Shown here: positions 16,401 to 23,038 of the stretch, in pieces
Layout of the letters: each line of letters begins with the position of its first letter
How positions within the stretch are numbered: position 1 is the stretch's first letter
DNA from: Mycobacterium simiae
GTDB lineage: Bacteria; Actinomycetota; Actinomycetes; Mycobacteriales; Mycobacteriaceae
Direction: 5' to 3'
Length of the DNA stretch: 64,000 nucleotides
Assembly (NCBI RefSeq): GCF_010727605.1
Contig: NZ_AP022568.1
Coordinates: 1,054,001-1,118,000 of the forward strand
The notes under the pieces: generated by a model
What the model was told of the DNA's origin: nothing
Databases searched by the model: none
Seen by the model: only the letters and a program-made list of their open reading frames with translations
Position numbers and translations under genes: made by a program

Positions 16401-18589
16401 CCATCACCACCACCCGCGACGCCGAAGCCTGCCCAGGCCGTCGCGGCCCCCGCCGCGCCGGCGGGCGAGGTATCACCAGCCAGCTGCTCCCAGGACACCA
16501 CCGCCGGTGCCGAACTATCCGACCCCACACTTCCCGGCCGATCCGACAGACCCCCGGCGCCATCCCCGTTGGGGGTGGCCAACCCCTGGGCATTAGCGGG
16601 CGAAGCCGCATGCCCGAGGGAAAACTGAACGGGCGGTGGCGACGCGGCATCCCCCTGATCAGAACCCAACGCCGACACCACACCCGGACCCGCATCAGGT
16701 GCACCCGTCCCACCATCCACCGCCGCGGGCGCCGGGGGCGGCGGGTCGGCGGCCACCGACGACGAGGCGGCGGTCGAAGAGCCCGCACTGACCGAACCCA
16801 ACACAGCATGACCCTCAGAGTGCTGACCCCCCGCCGCAGCGGCCCCACCTTCGGCGCGGCCTGCGGTGTGGGTAAACGACTGGGCCACACCCGATGTCGC
16901 GGACGGGGCAGCCGCGGGCTGATGGGCCAACCGCGACGCCGAGGACGATGCCGACCCCGCCGCCGACGAATGGTGGGAGGAATCGGCCACCGACGTGCTG
17001 GCCGCCGCCCCTGCCGACCCGCTCACCAACCCCCGACCCGACGACACCGACCCAGTCGTCGCCGACTTGGATACCCCAGCAGTCGTCGCCGCATCGGCAA
17101 CCAGGCCCGAGGACTGCCCCACACTGCCCTGCCCCGCACCATGAGTAAAGGTGGAGGTGTTCTCTCCCCCACCCGCCACCGTTGAGGACGCCGACACCCC
17201 GCTACTACCACCGGCATCGTGTCCGGCACCAGCCACCGAGGTACCGCCGACAGCCGACAGATCACGCTGCGAGCCCGACCCGGCACCGGCCGCCGACCCG
17301 CCAGTCTCAGCCGATACCTCCCCACGCGCGGACGACCCGGCACCGTTGGGTGATGCCGTGCCCGCCGGTGTTGGGCCCTTGGCGGTCGGGGTGGTATTGG
17401 TCTGCGCTAGTGAGCCGGCCCCGTTGATGTCAGTCGAAATTCCCTGCGCCCCAGCAGGATCAGCACCAGCGCCCTCGTCGGAGGTGTTCGAGGTGTTCGA
17501 CGGGGCCTGCTCGTCTGGCGGTGGCCGGAATAGCCGATCACCCGACCCCCCACCACCGGCAGGGAAGTCGGTGTCGGTGTGGGGGGTGGTGGGCTTGGTG
17601 TCGGGCACCGCCACCGGGTGGGCCTCGTCATCCCCTGCGCCGTGAGCCCCGCCGTGTTCGAAACTGCGGATTCCTCCCGACGGCGCTCCCCCGGCCGCCC
17701 CCCCAAAAATATCGGCCGCATCCACACTGCCCCCCGTGGCCACCGTCCCCGCGACATTGGCGACCACCCCCACCCCGAAATGGGTCCCCACCCCGCTGAG
17801 CGCCTTCCCCACAATGCTGCTCGATTGCCCCACCACATGAGCCAACCCATGATGCACAACCGGACCCACCACCCCACCGACAAGCCCACTCACCCCAATG
17901 TCGATGGTCTGCTGCACATCAAGACCGTTACGAACCCCCTCCAATATCTGAAAGTCCTGAATCAACAAATCCTGCACCACACCCTGCACCACCCCCTCAG
18001 CCACCGACTCGGCAATACCGGGAAGCAAATGCCCCGCCTGCACCAACGCAGCCTTACCCAAGGCTGCCAACCCCTCCTTAGTCACCACCTGCGACAACAA
18101 CGCCGCGATCCGATCCCACAACTGCTCGACCAACTCCCGCACCGCGGCCACCGTGATCGCCTCAATCGCCGGAATCCACGCCAACGACCCACCAAACGTA
18201 AAATCCGCCTCCCACAACGCCGTCGCAATCTCATACGCCGCAATCGCCAACGAACTCAAAATCTGCAGTTTGGTGTACTGAATCTGCGTCCCGGTCTGCT
18301 CAGCCAAATTCCCCAACGACGTCATCGACCCCGCCACCGACGACACCGACGAATCCCCCGACAACAACGACGCAAACACCCCCGCCACCGCATTCGCCGT
18401 CTGACCGGTCAACGACGAGGACACCTGCGACTGCGCCTGCTCCAACCCCGACACCACATCCGACAACTGCTCGCCCGCACCATTCCAATCGCCAGCAAGA
18501 GCAAACATCGCCGTCTCATCACCCTGAGGCCACTGCTGACCCGTCAAATACGCAACCCACTGCAACTCCGGCGGAATCTCAATACCCAC
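13439..18589 (-). CDS. Large WXG100/CpnT-like secreted protein with four integrase-tail-like repeats
   Basis: This 1716-aa protein starts IEIPPELQWVAYLTG and has a helical N-terminal region (to about residue 300) with ALAGDWNGAGEQL, like the WXG-type carrier domains of actinobacterial polymorphic toxins and CpnT. Hydrophobic glycine-rich helices follow. Residues about 320-1130 are low-complexity Ser/Ala/Gly/Thr linker, with short tandem repeats (VKPPRDSANG, DHEPGPSDHGDAENP, SQD). A helical block (FDQWQRLVRADPERAAAVLADA) precedes four ~80-aa repeats at about 1228-1553 with the pattern GQISLSL..GQPHxVGxGxxHAGTEVRVEIVED and VTIDLNS. The last ~160 residues match nothing I know. GTG 18589 is preferred over GTG 18604, because family members begin (M)xIExPPEL. 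No catalytic toxin domain is evident; the coupled downstream SET-like protein may supply it. Confidence 0.7.
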   Translation of the reverse strand: MGIEIPPELQWVAYLTGQQWPQGDETAMFALAGDWNGAGEQLSDVVSGLEQAQSQVSSSLTGQTANAVAGVFASLLSGDSSVSSVAGSMTSLGNLAEQTGTQIQYTKLQILSSLAIAAYEIATALWEADFTFGGSLAWIPAIEAITVAAVRELVEQLWDRIAALLSQVVTKEGLAALGKAALVQAGHLLPGIAESVAEGVVQGVVQDLLIQDFQILEGVRNGLDVQQTIDIGVSGLVGGVVGPVVHHGLAHVVGQSSSIVGKALSGVGTHFGVGVVANVAGTVATGGSVDAADIFGGAAGGAPSGGIRSFEHGGAHGAGDDEAHPVAVPDTKPTTPHTDTDFPAGGGGSGDRLFRPPPDEQAPSNTSNTSDEGAGADPAGAQGISTDINGAGSLAQTNTTPTAKGPTPAGTASPNGAGSSARGEVSAETGGSAAGAGSGSQRDLSAVGGTSVAGAGHDAGGSSGVSASSTVAGGGENTSTFTHGAGQGSVGQSSGLVADAATTAGVSKSATTGSVSSGRGLVSGSAGAAASTSVADSSHHSSAAGSASSSASRLAHQPAAAPSATSGVAQSFTHTAGRAEGGAAAAGGQHSEGHAVLGSVSAGSSTAASSSVAADPPPPAPAAVDGGTGAPDAGPGVVSALGSDQGDAASPPPVQFSLGHAASPANAQGLATPNGDGAGGLSDRPGSVGSDSSAPAVVSWEQLAGDTSPAGAAGAATAWAGFGVAGGGDGGVEGFLVSDGAQQREEHLDTAMAVPDAGLSVPGGSGSGVLDGPVVGGGASVAGGKPDSEILQVRGLVGLSESGAAGGEARVSGSATEAAGGGSRGTPADRPSGSSAVPGGAGRSLRSEPVVVARSAQGPVAGAGKASSEGGGGSHAGRGSTTEHLGDDTEAVGAGDGATRSMAGAPPAGTDHVQRATTTVKPPHDSANGVKPPRDSANGVKPPRDSVNGDDVHPFPGNDSHRSTEGSSTAGDHDHDHDSQDSQDSQDSQGHQGGHDPVERSDTAHPRSIEPVATHATDGGGEGVGRGGEPDSEWVEQGDSGVDSHWAALAGQGSGAGLPVARAVHDDDGGSHQSVDRGALAPHSKKSDSSVESDSVASAGGWRGVRTPFDQWQRLVRADPERAAAVLADASKMLEATGIEGEWVQRAYGGLSEGERRLNTRALAQVLVHRVLTGESYPGGKGGARDQHGHHDDAENPDHEPGPSDHGDAENPDHEPGPSDHGDDPGNVSIRDFTVYEQGQIAFRLYNQSHYVYVGVEHANTTVWVRFVEDHDVDDHAVTVVTVFTSAANPIGHSVTIDPRSDKTYHTTRDPNTRELIVNPHGVISVSLKGQPHYVGVGKKHAGTEVRVEIVEDHDVRVVTVFDSAGNQINESVTIDLNSDRRSHTTLPPRDLSTRKLTVNRYGQISLSLHGQPHRVGLGIDNADTEVRVEIVEDDHGVAVVTAFDSAGNQINESVTIDLNSGKTSHTTLPTRDPSNRELKVSKGGKLSLSLHGQTHKVSVGKKHAGTHVRVEIVEDHDVRVVTVFDSAGNRIRTVTIDLNSGRTSHSDLPPRGGAAGGGAVGEGSDVVVGEGSGVKRERPGSPLVEPVAGVGAWHEQPLDQSRTGFQRLLPWHGDLTGDTTQWEPPRFDVDNQLIVHHRMEPIPWLDDVFPLRDLDDPLGRVHRDFADVDGSVHPRVQVQSVQLGFSVRETQQRLRGLPAEAVEALPAVVRAEWSG
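13930..14910 (-). repeat. Four tandem ~240-bp repeats encoding IS481-integrase-tail-like modules
   Basis: Inside the large toxin-like gene, four consecutive units share the frame and the same key residues: GQISLSLHGQPHxVG, (K)HAGTEVRVEIVED, (R)VVTVFDSAGN and VTIDLNS. Units 2 to 4 are close at the DNA level (for example GTTGAGATCGATAGTGACAG recurs), unit 1 is more diverged. Each unit resembles the small beta-barrel tail after the rve core in IS481-type integrases (HAGTxV, DxDVRV, LTLDPxRDYQ). This comparison is from memory, not from a search. Confidence 0.7.
15743..15836. repeat. Three ~30-bp tandem repeats in the linker of the large gene
   Basis: The unit CACTGTCGCGCGGCGGTTTA plus ACACCGTTCG occurs three times in a row, the third copy altered. 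In the minus-strand frame it encodes VKPPRDSANG copies. Nearby, a 9-bp unit (TTGGCTGTC) repeats about four times at 15630-15660, and a 45-bp unit encoding DHEPGPSDHGDAENP repeats twice near 14930-15020. Such in-frame repeats point to slippage-driven length variation of the linker. Confidence 0.8.
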
Positions 18590-18637
18590 CCCACACCCCC
18601 CCACCCCACAGAGGCGTTTCCACCACGAGCCCCACCA

Positions 18638-18799
18638 TCACCGCGTCGCCCATCCCGCCACCAGCAGACCGGCGCAACCCACCACACCAAGCCAGCACAG
18701 CTCTCCACGCGAGGACAGCCGCATCAACGACCCCGTCGCCCGCACAGCTGCCGGATGCGAACTCCCCGCGACGCGATCGGTCACCCCGTGCGCAGTCAC
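18638..18799 (-). CDS. Small single-helix membrane protein upstream of the large toxin-like gene
   Basis: This 53-aa frame from GTG 18799 reads MTAHGVTDRVAG and ends with a clear membrane helix, CWLGVVGCAGLLVAGWATR, directly before its TGA. It lies 48 bp upstream of the large gene on the same strand, and codon use is normal for the region. I do not recognise a family. It could be a membrane partner or remnant of the secreted-effector unit. Its small size makes the call tentative. Confidence 0.4.
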   Translation of the reverse strand: MTAHGVTDRVAGSSHPAAVRATGSLMRLSSRGELCWLGVVGCAGLLVAGWATR

Positions 18800-18837
18800 C
18801 CCCCACCGACCTCAACACCCCTGATCGGCCCCACCGG

Positions 18838-19011
18838 TCACCGCGCGCGCCGCAACCCACCGGTGCACAAGAACTCGACCTGCGGTCCCGGCACGGAGAA
18901 TCGATCCCGCGGCCCAGCAACCCCACCGGACGACACCACAAAACCCACCGCACCCATAGTGCTCATTCCCCTACTATTCGCACCACGCTCACGAGCCACC
19001 GCCGCCAGCAT
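18838..19011 (-). CDS. Possible 57-aa small protein, unknown
   Basis: An ATG at 19011 opens a 57-aa frame (MLAAVARERGANSRG, then a mildly hydrophobic VGFVVSSGGVAG) that ends 38 bp before the 53-aa membrane ORF. An internal ATG at 18966 would shorten it to 42 aa. There is no family match and no strong ribosome site. It may be the front part of a once longer gene whose end is the 53-aa ORF in another frame. Confidence 0.25.
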   Translation of the reverse strand: MLAAVARERGANSRGMSTMGAVGFVVSSGGVAGPRDRFSVPGPQVEFLCTGGLRRAR

Positions 19012-19146
19012 CACCGCCCACCACCCCCACCGCTAGAACACCCACGCCACAAACACCGCCCCACCACGCCACCCCCAACACCAAACCGACCCCCTACCGG
19101 CCGCAGGTGAGTTTGCCAACCTGCTACACCGAAAAAGTGCCGATCA

Positions 19147-19308
19147 CTGAGGCGAAAACGCATCGTCGATCCCAACATCGACGGCCTCAACCGACAGGCG
19201 TACTACCGCGACGAGCTGCCTGGCGAAATAAGCCGATCCATGCAATCCGCACCGGGCATCTCACCCGCTCGGTTCGGAGACAACCCCGACGGGGTCGGCG
19301 GTCTCTAG
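19147..19308 (+). pseudogene. Possible 3' remnant of an unrecognised gene
   Basis: A frame without its own plausible start reads LRRKRIVDPNIDGLNRQAYYR followed by DELPGEISRSMQSAPG and a stop at 19306-19308. Composition and codon use look like a real C-terminus, and it runs into the convergent hydrolase gene. I do not recognise the family. The rest of 19012-19146 holds nothing I can support. Confidence 0.3.
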
Positions 19309-20117
19309 GTGGCCGCCGTCAGGAAGCTGCGGAGCAGTTCGGTAACGATGTCCGGCCGCTCGAGCGTGGTGGAGTGGCCGGAGTCCGGGATGGTCACCAG
19401 GCGGGCCCCCGGGATGAGCTCGACGATGCGTTGTGACTCGTCAGGCGGCGTAGCGACATCGTCGGCGCCGACGATGACCAGCGTGGGCGCCTGAATGCGT
19501 CCAATCTCGTTCTCCATCGGCAGTCGGTCTGCAACAGCAATGGTGGCCTTGCTGATACCCGAGCGTCGACTACGGCGCAGCGCCCGCTCCCATCCTTCGA
19601 TCACCGGCTTGTTTGAAGGATCTGCGCGGAACGTGGGACCGAATACCATTGGCAGCACCGGTTTTCGCAGCATCCCAATGCCCGTCAACCGGAAGATTGT
19701 GCTCAGCAATTTGTATTTGGCGGCGTCGCGCGCGGGACCGGCGCTGGTGTCTAGAAGCACCAGCGTGCGAATCAATTCCGGACGGCGGGCGGCGATGCGC
19801 TGGCCGACGAATCCCCCCATCGACAATCCGACGTAGTGTACGGGCGCCACACCGAGCGACTCGATCAGGGCGATAGCGTCATCGGTCAGCGTGTCCATGT
19901 CATAGCCGTCGTTCGTGGCAGGACTGTCGCCTTGGCCGCGCCAATCGATTGCTACACAGCGGTATTGGCTTTTCAGCGCGGCGATCTGTGGATTGAACAT
20001 CCAGCCTCCGAACAGCAGGGCATGGCCGAAGAACACGGTCGGCGCGTCAGGGCGTCCCGGCGGTGCTCCGGTGTCCGAGTAGGAAATAGTCGCTGAACCG
20101 TGCGTGAATGTGGGCAT
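19305..20117 (-). CDS. Alpha/beta-fold hydrolase
   Basis: This 270-aa hydrolase has the nucleophile elbow GLSMGG (Ser), the oxyanion region FFGHALLFGGWMF, DWRGQGDS after strand 4, an acid-bearing strand TLVIVGADDVATPP and the catalytic His in DSGHST. The order is Ser-Asp-His, as in esterases and lactonases such as 3-oxoadipate enol-lactone hydrolase. The substrate is not determined. ATG 20117 (MPTFTHGSATISY) is chosen because the upstream frame to 20216 is unlike coding sequence. It sits at the edge of the island, next to gene fragments and the oxidative catabolic genes, and could hydrolyse an ester or lactone made there. Confidence 0.85.
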   Translation of the reverse strand: MPTFTHGSATISYSDTGAPPGRPDAPTVFFGHALLFGGWMFNPQIAALKSQYRCVAIDWRGQGDSPATNDGYDMDTLTDDAIALIESLGVAPVHYVGLSMGGFVGQRIAARRPELIRTLVLLDTSAGPARDAAKYKLLSTIFRLTGIGMLRKPVLPMVFGPTFRADPSNKPVIEGWERALRRSRRSGISKATIAVADRLPMENEIGRIQAPTLVIVGADDVATPPDESQRIVELIPGARLVTIPDSGHSTTLERPDIVTELLRSFLTAAT

Positions 20118-20260
20118 ACCCGTCCTAACTGAGCGTCGCACGTCGGTGCTGGGCGGTGATTCCCCGCACCGTAGTTGTATACGCGATTTGCGATTGCCTT
20201 CGGGGTGCTGGTGCACTACCTGACATCAGAGATTGCCAACGCCGACGATCGCGACCCTGC

Positions 20261-20323
20261 AACACCAGCGCACCCGTCATTGTGATCGGTGAGCACGCAG
20301 CTGATCTGCTGCTCGATGGGTAA
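20261..20323 (+). pseudogene. 3' fragment of a GMC oxidoreductase gene
   Basis: The last ~20 codons (APVIVIGEHAADLLLDG then TAA) are nearly the same as the C-terminus of the intact GMC oxidoreductase at 24512-24574, and similarity continues past the stop (TAACAACG). It is a remnant of a second GMC gene or a copied end, directly next to the membrane-protein fragment. Confidence 0.7.
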
Positions 20324-20391
20324 CAACGTGTTGCGATTGTGCCTCTTCCCCTGGAACGTTCCTTCACCATGAATTGGCGACCAGGCGCAAC

Positions 20392-20773
20392 TTTCTGGTC
20401 ATCGCGCTTGCGCTGTTCCCAATCGGTGCCGTCCCAGGGTTCGGTGGACCGCTGATGGCCTGACCGCCACACGGCCTAGCAGGTCATGCAGGTCAAGTGC
20501 CCCGAATTGTCAGTCATCGGGAAACCCACTCAGTGGGCGCACGTTTCGCTGCACGGCCCGCCCCTTCGTAACGTCGTAGACCATGGGCAGGCACAACGCT
20601 GCGCTTACCGGTATCGCCGACCGTTGCGGCGCAGCGGCTTTGTCGAACACGAATCGTCCGTGCCAATCGAGCGAGAGGTGACCAACGGATGCCTGACCGG
20701 TTAATTGTGATTGTCGGCGCCGGCCCGGCCGGCATATCTGCCGCACTAAGCCTCAGAGACAAGGGAATTCGGT
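20392..20773 (+). repeat. Right copy of the ~370-bp imperfect direct repeat
   Basis: It aligns with 11371-11733. It comprises a 24-codon relic of the membrane-protein C-terminus (FLVIALALFPIGAVPGFGG, stop at 20461-20463), the promoter block and the start of the intact FMO gene. Position and orientation show that the two copies frame the interval 11.7-20.4 kb. Confidence 0.85.
20525..20537. promoter_or_regulatory. Palindrome, candidate regulator operator upstream of FMO
   Basis: CCCACTCAGTGGG is a perfect inverted repeat of 6-bp arms about a central C, 150 bp before the FMO start. The same core recurs with longer arms before the BBE-type oxidase gene (24648-24664), and in degraded form at 11490-11505. 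An IclR-family regulator encoded between the two sites is the obvious candidate ligand (inference). Confidence 0.45.
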
Positions 20774-21882
20774 CATTACTCGTCGACCGAGCCGACGTGG
20801 TGGCGGCGTCGTGGCGCGGTCGGTACGACGGGCTCAGGCTCAACACCGGTCGACAGTTCTCCCACCTGCCCGGGCGGCGCTACCCGAGAGGCACTCCGGT
20901 CTATCCGACTCGTGACCAAGTTGTCGCTCACCTTGACCGGCATGCTCGCGAGGATGGTATCCAGCTCCTGCTCAATACCACGGTTGACCGCATCGACCAC
21001 CATGGCCCGGGCTGGCGATTGACGACGTCGAACGGGGACCTTGACGCCCGAATCGTAGTGGTCGCCACCGGTTACGAGCACACTCCGTTTATCCCGAGCT
21101 GGCCGGGCATCTTCACCGGCGAGTTGCTACATTCCAGCAGCTATCGAAACCCGGCGCGATACGCGCACAAGCGCGTGCTGGTCGTCGGCTCCGGCTCGTC
21201 CGGTATGGAAATTGCCCATAACCTCACCACGAGCGCAGCAAGCAAAGTGTGGCTATCGGTGCGAACGCCGCCAAACATCATGCCGCGCAGAGGCCCTGCC
21301 GGACTGCCCAATGACGTCGTATCAGTCCCATTGTTTCACCTGCCCGCGCAGATGGCCGACCGGATCGCTGCCGTCGCCCGCCACCGAGCGTTCGGCGACC
21401 TCGAGGAATTCGGTCTGCCCGTTCCCGCTGAGGGCCCGTTCACAAGAGCCCACCGGCTGCGGGCCGCACCCACCGTCGTTGACCCCGACGTCATCAACGC
21501 GGTGCGCGACGGGTCCGTCGAGGTCGTCGGAGCGGTCAGCGAACTCGAGGGCGCCATGGTGGCGCTGGCCGACGGTGCACGGGTGCAGCCGGACGTGATG
21601 ATCTGCGCCACTGGATATCGCCCCGGCCTGCATCCGTTGGTCGGACACTTGGACGTGCTCACGCCCGAAGGCGCACCCACCGCGCTGGCACCGTTCCCCG
21701 CTGCCGACGGCCTCTACTTCCATGGTCTGCTCAGCCGCCCCGCGCTGCTTGGCCATGTAGCCAAACAATCCCGAAAGCTGGCCAAGCGCATCGCGCAGGG
21801 CTGCCCGCCGCCGTACTGCCTGTGCCGGCCCGCCGCACTGGCCGAGGCATCGCGCACCCAACAACCGCAATACGGCACCTAA
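20689..21882 (+). CDS. Flavin-dependent monooxygenase (FMO-like)
   Basis: This 397-aa two-dinucleotide-binding oxidoreductase has the FAD loop VGAGPAG near residue 9, a second Rossmann loop VVGSGSSGMEIA near 165 for NADPH, and the ATGY motif of class B flavoprotein monooxygenases near residue 306. The full FxGxxxHxxxW/Y fingerprint of Baeyer-Villiger enzymes is weak here: FTGELLHSSSY occurs, which fits the N-hydroxylating/FMO branch. It would oxygenate a soft nucleophile or small organic substrate. The ATG follows a GAGAGGTG ribosome site. A truncated copy of its 5' end lies at 11660. It heads the oxidative cluster at 20.7-27.2 kb. Confidence 0.87.
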   Translation: MPDRLIVIVGAGPAGISAALSLRDKGIRSLLVDRADVVAASWRGRYDGLRLNTGRQFSHLPGRRYPRGTPVYPTRDQVVAHLDRHAREDGIQLLLNTTVDRIDHHGPGWRLTTSNGDLDARIVVVATGYEHTPFIPSWPGIFTGELLHSSSYRNPARYAHKRVLVVGSGSSGMEIAHNLTTSAASKVWLSVRTPPNIMPRRGPAGLPNDVVSVPLFHLPAQMADRIAAVARHRAFGDLEEFGLPVPAEGPFTRAHRLRAAPTVVDPDVINAVRDGSVEVVGAVSELEGAMVALADGARVQPDVMICATGYRPGLHPLVGHLDVLTPEGAPTALAPFPAADGLYFHGLLSRPALLGHVAKQSRKLAKRIAQGCPPPYCLCRPAALAEASRTQQPQYGT

Positions 21883-22180
21883 TCGATTACGCCATAGCAA
21901 CACGGATGCAGTTGCCGGCATGCCTGCTGACGGCGTCCACGGGCAGGTCACACGATCGATCGTCGCGTCGGCACGTCAAATCGCGGGTCAGTCGGACACG
22001 GTGCCGTTCAGGCCGCAGACCACTGTGTTCAGGTATGCCCAAACACTTCGGCCGCATCTGCTCCAAAGCGAATGCGTCGCCCCGTGAACAACAGGGTGTT
22101 GTTTTCGCTATTCGGAATATTTTGCTGTGTTTGCGCGATCAGCTCGGGGATGTTCGTGACTTCGGTGTCGGCATCAGAGC

Positions 22181-22897
22181 ATGAAGGGGTCGATGGTGGA
22201 CCAAGCCGAGTTGGATCGATTGACCGACCGTAAGGCCGGCTGCAGGCGTGCGGGCGCGCAGCGCGGCTCGGTTCGCAACGACGGTCGCGGAGTCATCGAG
22301 AGCGCGTTTGAGCTGCTAGATCACGTGAGTGCGTTGGAGCCCGTACGGCTGCTGGACTTGGCGAACGCCAGCGGGATCCCGCGGGAGACGGTGCGTCGAC
22401 TACTGCAGCAGTTGATCGCCGTTGGGGCGGTCAGCCGCGACGGTACCCGCTATCGGCTCGGCGCGAGCCTGCTGGGGTTGGGTTCACGGGTAAGCCCGGA
22501 GCGTCGACTGCGGGTGGCCGCCCGCCGGCCGATCGCCGAACTCGCTACCGCCACCGGAGCCGCGGTGCAGTTGTCTGCACTGATCGGCGGTGATGCGGTT
22601 TATCTGGACGCCGTGGAGGGTCGAAGTCCACTGGGATTCCTCGTTGAACCCGGAACGCGGGTACCGCCGGAATGTGCTTCCTCGCGTGCCTTTAAGGCGT
22701 TGGGCGCCGCGACACCGATCGTGGACGCCGGTGGGGTGATCGCAGGCGTGAGTTGTGTCGCGGTAGCGATTCCACTGGGGGACAATGCGGCGGCAGCGGT
22801 TTCGGCTCTTGTCGCTGGGCCGCATCCTCCGTTTGGGCTGTTGGCTGCCACCAAAGCTACCGGTGCCCGCATCGCGGGCCTCCTTCGCGCACCGTGA
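22181..22897 (+). CDS. IclR-family transcriptional regulator
   Basis: This 238-aa regulator has an N-terminal winged helix-turn-helix (about residues 35-100; LLDLANASGIPRETVRRLLQQ is the HTH) and a C-terminal effector-binding domain with GDAVYLDAVEGRSPLGF. IclR proteins commonly control adjacent catabolic genes. It lies between the FMO and GMC genes, all on the plus strand. The 298 bp before it (21883-22180) hold no gene and no copy of the palindrome seen at 20525 and 24648. The effector is unknown. Confidence 0.9.
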   Translation: MKGSMVDQAELDRLTDRKAGCRRAGAQRGSVRNDGRGVIESAFELLDHVSALEPVRLLDLANASGIPRETVRRLLQQLIAVGAVSRDGTRYRLGASLLGLGSRVSPERRLRVAARRPIAELATATGAAVQLSALIGGDAVYLDAVEGRSPLGFLVEPGTRVPPECASSRAFKALGAATPIVDAGGVIAGVSCVAVAIPLGDNAAAAVSALVAGPHPPFGLLAATKATGARIAGLLRAP

Positions 22898-23038
22898 CCG
22901 GCGAGCAGCGAGAAAACCCGCCGAGTAGGCACAGATTGGCCGTTGGTCGCGCGGCTTCTCAGCGTCATCGTCATCGCGGTGACAGCCACCAATCCACCAA
23001 AGACGGCACCCCGACGTGACGTAAAGGGAGGAACGCCA

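Noticed and set aside
15707..17185. 492-aa plus-strand open frame rich in Arg and Pro, opposite the large effector gene
   Set aside because: It is the antisense shadow of a Gly/Ser/Ala-rich GC-biased gene; its composition is absurd for a protein and no start signal fits.
18604..18604. GTG 18604 as start of the large effector gene
   Set aside because: It would add GGCGV before IEIPPEL; the second GTG at 18589 gives the usual family start with better spacing.
11835..20773. A transposon or insertion sequence carrying the island
   Set aside because: No transposase, terminal inverted repeats or short target duplication were found. The integrase-like repeats are internal to a protein without the DDE core.
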